NCBI GenBank assembly: GCA_042090735.1 | Contig: JBELIU010000088.1 | Span: 1 to 10,314 of the forward strand | Direction: 5' to 3' | DNA from: Novosphingopyxis sp042090735 | GTDB lineage: Bacteria; Pseudomonadota; Alphaproteobacteria; Sphingomonadales; Sphingomonadaceae | Length of the DNA: 10,314 nt | In this document: positions 6,465-10,314 of the stretch, in pieces | Numbering within the stretch: position 1 is the first letter of the stretch | Layout: each line of letters begins with the position of its first letter | Position numbers and translations under genes: made by a program | Notes under the pieces: generated by a model | Told to the model about the DNA's origin: nothing | Seen by the model: the letters and a program-made list of their open reading frames with translations, nothing else | The model's database searches: none

Positions 6465-9074
6465 TTCCACGCTGGCCCTTGCATAGAGGAACCGCCCGTT
6501 GAAGCCCGATGGAGAGAAGGAGCTGTAGGGCAGGAAATAGCCGGTCGTGCCGTAATTCTGACCGCCATCCAGACCGAAGCGCACCCGATCCGGATAGGAG
6601 TCGAACAGGTTGTTCGCGCCGATTGCGAACTCGAACGGGTTCGGCTTCACGCGCAGCTCCAGATCGGCCACCCACTGGCGCCCGAGCGTCTGATCGCGCG
6701 GTTCATCGGCGCCCGGGATGAGAACCTTGCCGAACTGGTTCGCCCGCGCGGTCAATCCGAAGATCCCATAGTCGTAGTCGAGGCCGAGATTGATCTTGCT
6801 GCGCGGCTGGCCGCGCGTCAGCCGTAGCGATTCCTGCCGGCCGAACAGCGTCAGGCCCGGCAGTGTCGCCAGCGCTGCCTGATCGATGATCTTCGTCTCG
6901 TTATAGCTGTAGCCGCCCGTTAGGGAGATCGATCCGACGCCGAAATCGGGCAGGCGATAGGTGCCGACAATTTCCACACCCTGGGTGCGCGTATCGATGC
7001 CATTGACGAAGAAACGGGCCGATGTGATCGAATTGAACCCGGCGGAACGAAGCAGGCTGACGACCTGCGCGCCTTGCAGGTTTTCGGTCACCACGATGCG
7101 ATCGTCGATGCGGATATTGTAATAGTCCGCGGTCAGGTTGAAGCCGCGCAGCGCCGAGAATGTGATGCCGCCGGACAGGTTGGTCGAACTTTCCGCGCGC
7201 AGCTGGGTTGCGCCCAAGGCGACGGCAACCGGGCTGGAAACCGGGAAGGTGCCGATCTCCACCAGCGTGCCGTTGACGTTGTTGGTTGACGTGGTCGCGT
7301 AGAATTGCTGCTGAAGGGAAGGGGCGCGGAAACCGGTCGAGGCCGACCCGCGCAGCGCGATACCGCTGACCGGCTCGAACCGTAACGCAACCTTGCCGTT
7401 GGTGGTGTCGCCAAAGTCGCTGTAATTCTCATAGCGCCCGGCAAGCTGCACCGTCAGCATGTCGAAGAGCTTTGTTTCAAGCTCGCCGTAAACGGCCTTC
7501 GAATCGCGGCTCGCATCCACTTCGTTCGCCGGACGGAAGCCCGGGAACACCTGCGCGCCGGCGGGCGCATTGAACGGGGAGGAGGCAAATGGGCCGGCGG
7601 CATAGCTCTGCGTGTCGCCTGCGAAGATGCGGAAATTCTCCTTCCGATATTCGCCGCCGACGGCCACCGACAGCCCGTCGCCGAAGCCCACATCGAACGT
7701 CTTCTGCAGATCGAGATTGGCGGTGGTCTGGCCAAAGGCGAGTTTGCCCGCATCGAAACGACGCTGGCTTGCCTGGCCGAAGGAGGTGTTGAAGCTGTTT
7801 TCCACATAGAAGTGGAAGAAGTTCTCACCGTGCACGACGGAGAGGTCGTAATTCAGCCCGTTCACATCGCCGCGCACCCCTACGGCGCCGGAAACGTCGC
7901 GGATGGTGGAGACGATCAGCGGAAGGAAGCCGTCGGCGTAGAAGGGTACGAAGCTCGTCTGGCTGGCGCTGAAATCGCGGTTGCGGGAGTCTTGGGCGCG
8001 GCGATAGAATCCGGCGCTCTCCGCATCGCGAATACCGAACATGCCGAACGCATACAGCTGTGCCGACGGCGCGAGATCATAGCCTGCGTTGACGAAGAAG
8101 TTGAGGTCTGCCGTAGACGCATCGCCGTAACGGTGGCTGTAGCGGTTGAAGGTCAGCTCCCGCGGATCGATGCGTCCGGAAACCAGCGGATATTGCTGGC
8201 GCGGATCGGCGCTGGTGCGGTTGGTGAAATTGCGATCCTGATATTGCGCGGTGAGGTTGAGGAAACCGTCCGCACCCACCGGAAGTCCGACATTATACGC
8301 AAGCGTCAGCGTGTCGCCGTCGCGGCGTTTGCGCTCCTCACCATTGTCGTTCAGCTGATAAACCCCGCCGGTACCGGCATTGGGATCGAGCACGGGCTGG
8401 CCGCTGGCGTTCACCACCGGCCCGGACTGCTGCAACACCCCGTCCATCGTGGTCACATATTTGCCGAAGGTTGCCTGCGCGCGGCCGCCCTCGGTCGTGC
8501 GCAACTGAATGTTGATGACACCGGCGATCGCATCCGAACCATATTGCGAGGAAGCACCATCGCGCAGCACCTCGATCCGTTGGATGGCGAGCGGCGGGAT
8601 CGCGTTGAGATCGACCGCGGCGGACCCGCGGCCGACCGATCCGTTAAGGTTCAGAAGTGCGGACGTGTGCCGGCGCTTGCCGTTCACCAGCACCAGCGTC
8701 TGATCGGGTGAAAGACCACGCAGGGTGGCGGGACGAAGCGCGTCGGTGCCATCGGTGATCGACGGCTGCGGAAAGTTGAAGGACGGGACCAACTGATTGA
8801 GGATCTTGTTGGTCTCGGTGTAGCCGGTGTTGTTCAGCTCATCGGCGGAGATGACGTCGATCGGCACGGGGCTGTCGGCCAAGGTACGGTCCTGACGGCG
8901 CGATCCGATGACGACGATCTGATCCTGCGGCGCGGCCTCGCCCGAAGCGACATCATCGGGCAGATCTTCCGGATTGGTGGTGGTCTGCGCGGAGGCAGAG
9001 CTTGCGGCAATAGCGGCCACAGCGAGCGCAAGGCCGGAAACGGAGAGGCGGCGGACAAAGGAACTTGGCGTCAT
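6459..9074 (-). CDS. TonB-dependent outer-membrane receptor, substrate unknown
   Basis: An 871-residue outer-membrane active transporter energised by TonB-ExbB-ExbD. Residues 1-30 are a Sec signal (MTPSSFVRRLSVSGLALAVA... ending ASA-Q). DQIVVIGSR at 51-59 is the usual TonB-box-like segment of this group. The plug domain spans about 64-195 and includes LRGLSPDQTLVLVNGKRR and the highly conserved RIEVLRDGASSQYGSDAIAGVINI. A 22-strand-type barrel fills the rest, with NNLFDSYPDR near the end and a C-terminal Phe (ARASVEF). I choose the ATG at 9074-9072 because AGGGGA lies 7 bases upstream and the signal peptide starts there; an upstream in-frame ATG (9155) would add 27 polar residues. Iron complexes, cobalamin, sugars or other ligands are all possible. 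I see no Met/His enrichment suggesting copper, and no clear Fur box upstream. Confidence 0.93.
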   Translation of the reverse strand: MTPSSFVRRLSVSGLALAVAAIAASSASAQTTTNPEDLPDDVASGEAAPQDQIVVIGSRRQDRTLADSPVPIDVISADELNNTGYTETNKILNQLVPSFNFPQPSITDGTDALRPATLRGLSPDQTLVLVNGKRRHTSALLNLNGSVGRGSAAVDLNAIPPLAIQRIEVLRDGASSQYGSDAIAGVINIQLRTTEGGRAQATFGKYVTTMDGVLQQSGPVVNASGQPVLDPNAGTGGVYQLNDNGEERKRRDGDTLTLAYNVGLPVGADGFLNLTAQYQDRNFTNRTSADPRQQYPLVSGRIDPRELTFNRYSHRYGDASTADLNFFVNAGYDLAPSAQLYAFGMFGIRDAESAGFYRRAQDSRNRDFSASQTSFVPFYADGFLPLIVSTIRDVSGAVGVRGDVNGLNYDLSVVHGENFFHFYVENSFNTSFGQASQRRFDAGKLAFGQTTANLDLQKTFDVGFGDGLSVAVGGEYRKENFRIFAGDTQSYAAGPFASSPFNAPAGAQVFPGFRPANEVDASRDSKAVYGELETKLFDMLTVQLAGRYENYSDFGDTTNGKVALRFEPVSGIALRGSASTGFRAPSLQQQFYATTSTNNVNGTLVEIGTFPVSSPVAVALGATQLRAESSTNLSGGITFSALRGFNLTADYYNIRIDDRIVVTENLQGAQVVSLLRSAGFNSITSARFFVNGIDTRTQGVEIVGTYRLPDFGVGSISLTGGYSYNETKIIDQAALATLPGLTLFGRQESLRLTRGQPRSKINLGLDYDYGIFGLTARANQFGKVLIPGADEPRDQTLGRQWVADLELRVKPNPFEFAIGANNLFDSYPDRVRFGLDGGQNYGTTGYFLPYSSFSPSGFNGRFLYARASVEF

Positions 9075-9117
9075 ATCATAATCCCCTGCATGAGAATGGC
9101 GTTTTAATATGATGCGA

Positions 9118-9134
9118 AATAGCGCTTCGCTATT
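9118..9134. promoter_or_regulatory. Inverted repeat in the leader of the TonB receptor gene
   Basis: AATAGCG-CTT-CGCTATT is a perfect 7-bp dyad with a 3-base centre, 43 bases upstream of the receptor start. The AT-rich stretch just downstream (CATATTAAAA on the minus strand) could hold a -10 element. It may be a repressor site near the promoter or a short 5'-leader hairpin. It does not match the classic Fur consensus. Confidence 0.4.
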
Positions 9135-9155
9135 GGAAAGTTGCGGAGCGATCAT

Positions 9156-9176
9156 TTTTGCACGGCAAACGCAAAA
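9156..9176. promoter_or_regulatory. Second small dyad between the diguanylate cyclase and receptor genes
   Basis: TTTTGC and GCAAAA form 6-bp arms separated by 9 bases. Overlapping it, GCAC (9160-9163) and GTGC (9177-9180) can also pair, so two alternative hairpins are possible. It lies 45 bases downstream of the cyclase stop and could be a weak transcript end or an operator for the receptor gene. Confidence 0.25.
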
Positions 9177-9221
9177 GTGCGCTTCCCCTGCAACAGTCCC
9201 TTGGCGGTGAGTTCGCTTTCC

Positions 9222-10226
9222 TCAGTGCCAGAAGTGCATATCGGACGTATTGGTTGCCGGGTCCTTGCCCGCGGTGGCGCGCAAGCCGGCGACATCAAAT
9301 CGTGTGCCAGCTTGGGCGTACCCGTTGGTGGACGTCGACGCCTTCGGCGGCATCGCACATCTGATCGAAACTCTGTTTCGGCCCGCGGACTTGGCGTCAT
9401 AGAGAGCCAGATCCGATCTCCTGCCAAGATCCGAGAGTTGTTCGCCGCGCTGATATTGGGACACTCCGAACGAGGCGGTTACCGCCTCGGCACCGGTGCC
9501 GCGCACCTGCAATCTTTGCGAGATCAGACTACGGAGCTTTTCGGCAATCAGGCCCGCCTGATCGGACGTTCGGCCGGGCAGCAGGACGGCGAACTCCTCG
9601 CCGCCAACGCGCGCCACAAGGTCTTTGTCATCGACGGCCTCTGTCAGAAGTTCGGCGAGATCGACGATCACTCTGTCGCCTGCCGCATGACCGTAGCTAT
9701 CGTTGATCGACTTGAAGCGATCCAGATCCAGCGTGACGAACGAGATGGGGGTTCGCTTGCGCTGCGCGAGTTCGATCAGCCGGTTCGCTTGCCGCTCGAA
9801 GCCCCGGCGGTTGAGGGCACCGGACAGCGGATCGGTTTCGGATCGCACCATCATCTCGACCATCGTATCGCGCATGATGACGAGCAGCAGCACGAGAGCG
9901 AGCGCGATCAGCGTTACCGAACCCATGGTCTGGGAAACGGCAGCATATTGCGACGCCATGTAACCTTGTGGACCGGTCGCTGTCCCGGTGTGCCATGCGA
10001 TCGCAGGCTTGGAGAGGCAGGAAAGCGCGGTCAGTCCACTCGCAGCCATCAGGAGCCGGTCCAGGGCGTCTCTTCGGCCGGATTGAATGACCACCCAGGT
10101 CATCAGGACCTGCATCGCCGCGTAAGGCAATTGGTAGAGGAGGAGGCGCGGGGTCGAGCCGTAAGGCAGCATCAATATGATCGGAAGCGCTACCAGCGCC
10201 GCCGTCCATATCGCGGCCAACAGCAA
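9222..10226 (-). CDS. Membrane-anchored GGDEF diguanylate cyclase (N-terminus uncertain or disrupted)
   Basis: It makes the second messenger cyclic di-GMP from two GTP. The C-terminal domain is complete: SETDPLSGALNRRGFER at residues 129-145, LDLDRFKSINDSYGHAAGD at 166-184, the active-site GGEEF at 208-212 and ALYDAKSAGRNRV at 274-286. The inhibitory site four residues before LVAR reads DDKD instead of RxxD, so product feedback is probably absent. About 40 polar residues trail the domain. Four hydrophobic helices precede it (about 2-22, 29-49, 58-78 and 101-118). The longest open frame starts at a TTG (10226) that lacks a well-placed Shine-Dalgarno, and an in-frame TGA sits at 10260-10262. 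Relatives usually have a longer membrane domain. A hydrophobic reading continues upstream in another frame, so the gene may be frameshifted. It lies upstream of the TonB receptor on the same strand, 147 bases apart. The enzyme call is sure; the start is not. Confidence 0.88.
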   Translation of the reverse strand: MLLAAIWTAALVALPIILMLPYGSTPRLLLYQLPYAAMQVLMTWVVIQSGRRDALDRLLMAASGLTALSCLSKPAIAWHTGTATGPQGYMASQYAAVSQTMGSVTLIALALVLLLVIMRDTMVEMMVRSETDPLSGALNRRGFERQANRLIELAQRKRTPISFVTLDLDRFKSINDSYGHAAGDRVIVDLAELLTEAVDDKDLVARVGGEEFAVLLPGRTSDQAGLIAEKLRSLISQRLQVRGTGAEAVTASFGVSQYQRGEQLSDLGRRSDLALYDAKSAGRNRVSIRCAMPPKASTSTNGYAQAGTRFDVAGLRATAGKDPATNTSDMHFWH

Positions 10227-10255
10227 TCGCGGCGAGCGTACCTTGTAATGGTCGG

Positions 10256-10314
10256 CTACTCACGCGCGCCAAAGCTCAACGCCATTAGGTATGTCGTGTA
10301 GATGCCGATGACGG
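10256..10314 (-). other. Hydrophobic coding tail upstream of the cyclase in a different frame, open at the edge
   Basis: From the right edge the minus strand reads VIGIYTTYLMALSFGARE and then TAG at 10258-10256. This looks like a transmembrane helix followed by a polar turn. The cyclase frame opens exactly where this one closes and continues ADHYKVRSPRLLLAAIW, another helix. Adding one base near 10258-10260 would join them as one membrane domain. Either this is the N-terminal part of a frameshifted cyclase gene or the end of a separate membrane protein. Only 18 codons are visible. Confidence 0.4.

Noticed and set aside
7812..8711. Plus-strand 299-codon open frame inside the TonB receptor
   Set aside because: It is antisense to conserved plug and barrel sequence and has no recognisable domain or ribosome site.
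9118..9134. Possible Fur box upstream of the TonB receptor
   Set aside because: The dyad AATAGCG/CGCTATT lacks the GATAAT/ATTATC pattern of Fur sites, so I list it only as an unassigned inverted repeat.
9141..10301. Plus-strand 386-codon open frame opposite the diguanylate cyclase
   Set aside because: It covers the GGDEF domain in antisense and gives an Arg/Gln-rich product without a known fold, so it is a coding shadow.

Overview
The window reads as chromosomal DNA of a GC-rich alphaproteobacterium, most likely a sphingomonad (Sphingomonadales). That placement rests on uniformly high GC with strong third-position bias, a large TonB-dependent receptor of the type abundant in that order, a lipoprotein DUF885 gene, and a short two-gene copAB copper operon. 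It is an inference from style and gene content, not from a marker gene.

Layout from left to right. A major-facilitator exporter of the EntS/MFS_3 type lies on the minus strand and runs off the left edge. A 132-base divergent spacer separates it from a plus-strand DUF885 metallopeptidase-like lipoprotein, which ends at a strong stem-loop terminator. A 178-base spacer follows and carries a dyad typical of copper-responsive CsoR-family operators. It precedes copA (Tat-exported multicopper oxidase) and copB (outer-membrane copper-binding protein), which overlap by 4 bases. The copB stop lies only 12 bases from the stop of a convergent minus-strand TonB-dependent receptor, and a perfect 10-bp palindrome covers both stops. 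Upstream of the receptor on the same strand, after a 147-base spacer with two small dyads, is a membrane-anchored diguanylate cyclase (GGEEF) whose N-terminal part is broken or reaches the right edge in another frame. No stretch above 300 bases lacks a gene. I see no tRNA, rRNA, CRISPR array or insertion sequence.

How the parts work together. CopA and CopB form a copper-tolerance unit: CopA oxidises or sequesters Cu(I) in the periplasm and CopB binds copper at the outer membrane. Both carry tandem five-residue Met/His repeats (MDHxx-like). No regulator, copC, copD or P-type ATPase gene is in the window. The receptor and cyclase may be independent of copper. The MFS exporter and DUF885 lipoprotein may share divergent control, but no common substrate can be read from the sequence.

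I find no clearly new multi-gene system. The most notable points are the copper-type operator, the palindrome shared by two convergent outer-membrane protein genes, the shared repeat unit in CopA and CopB, and the likely frame disruption of the diguanylate cyclase.
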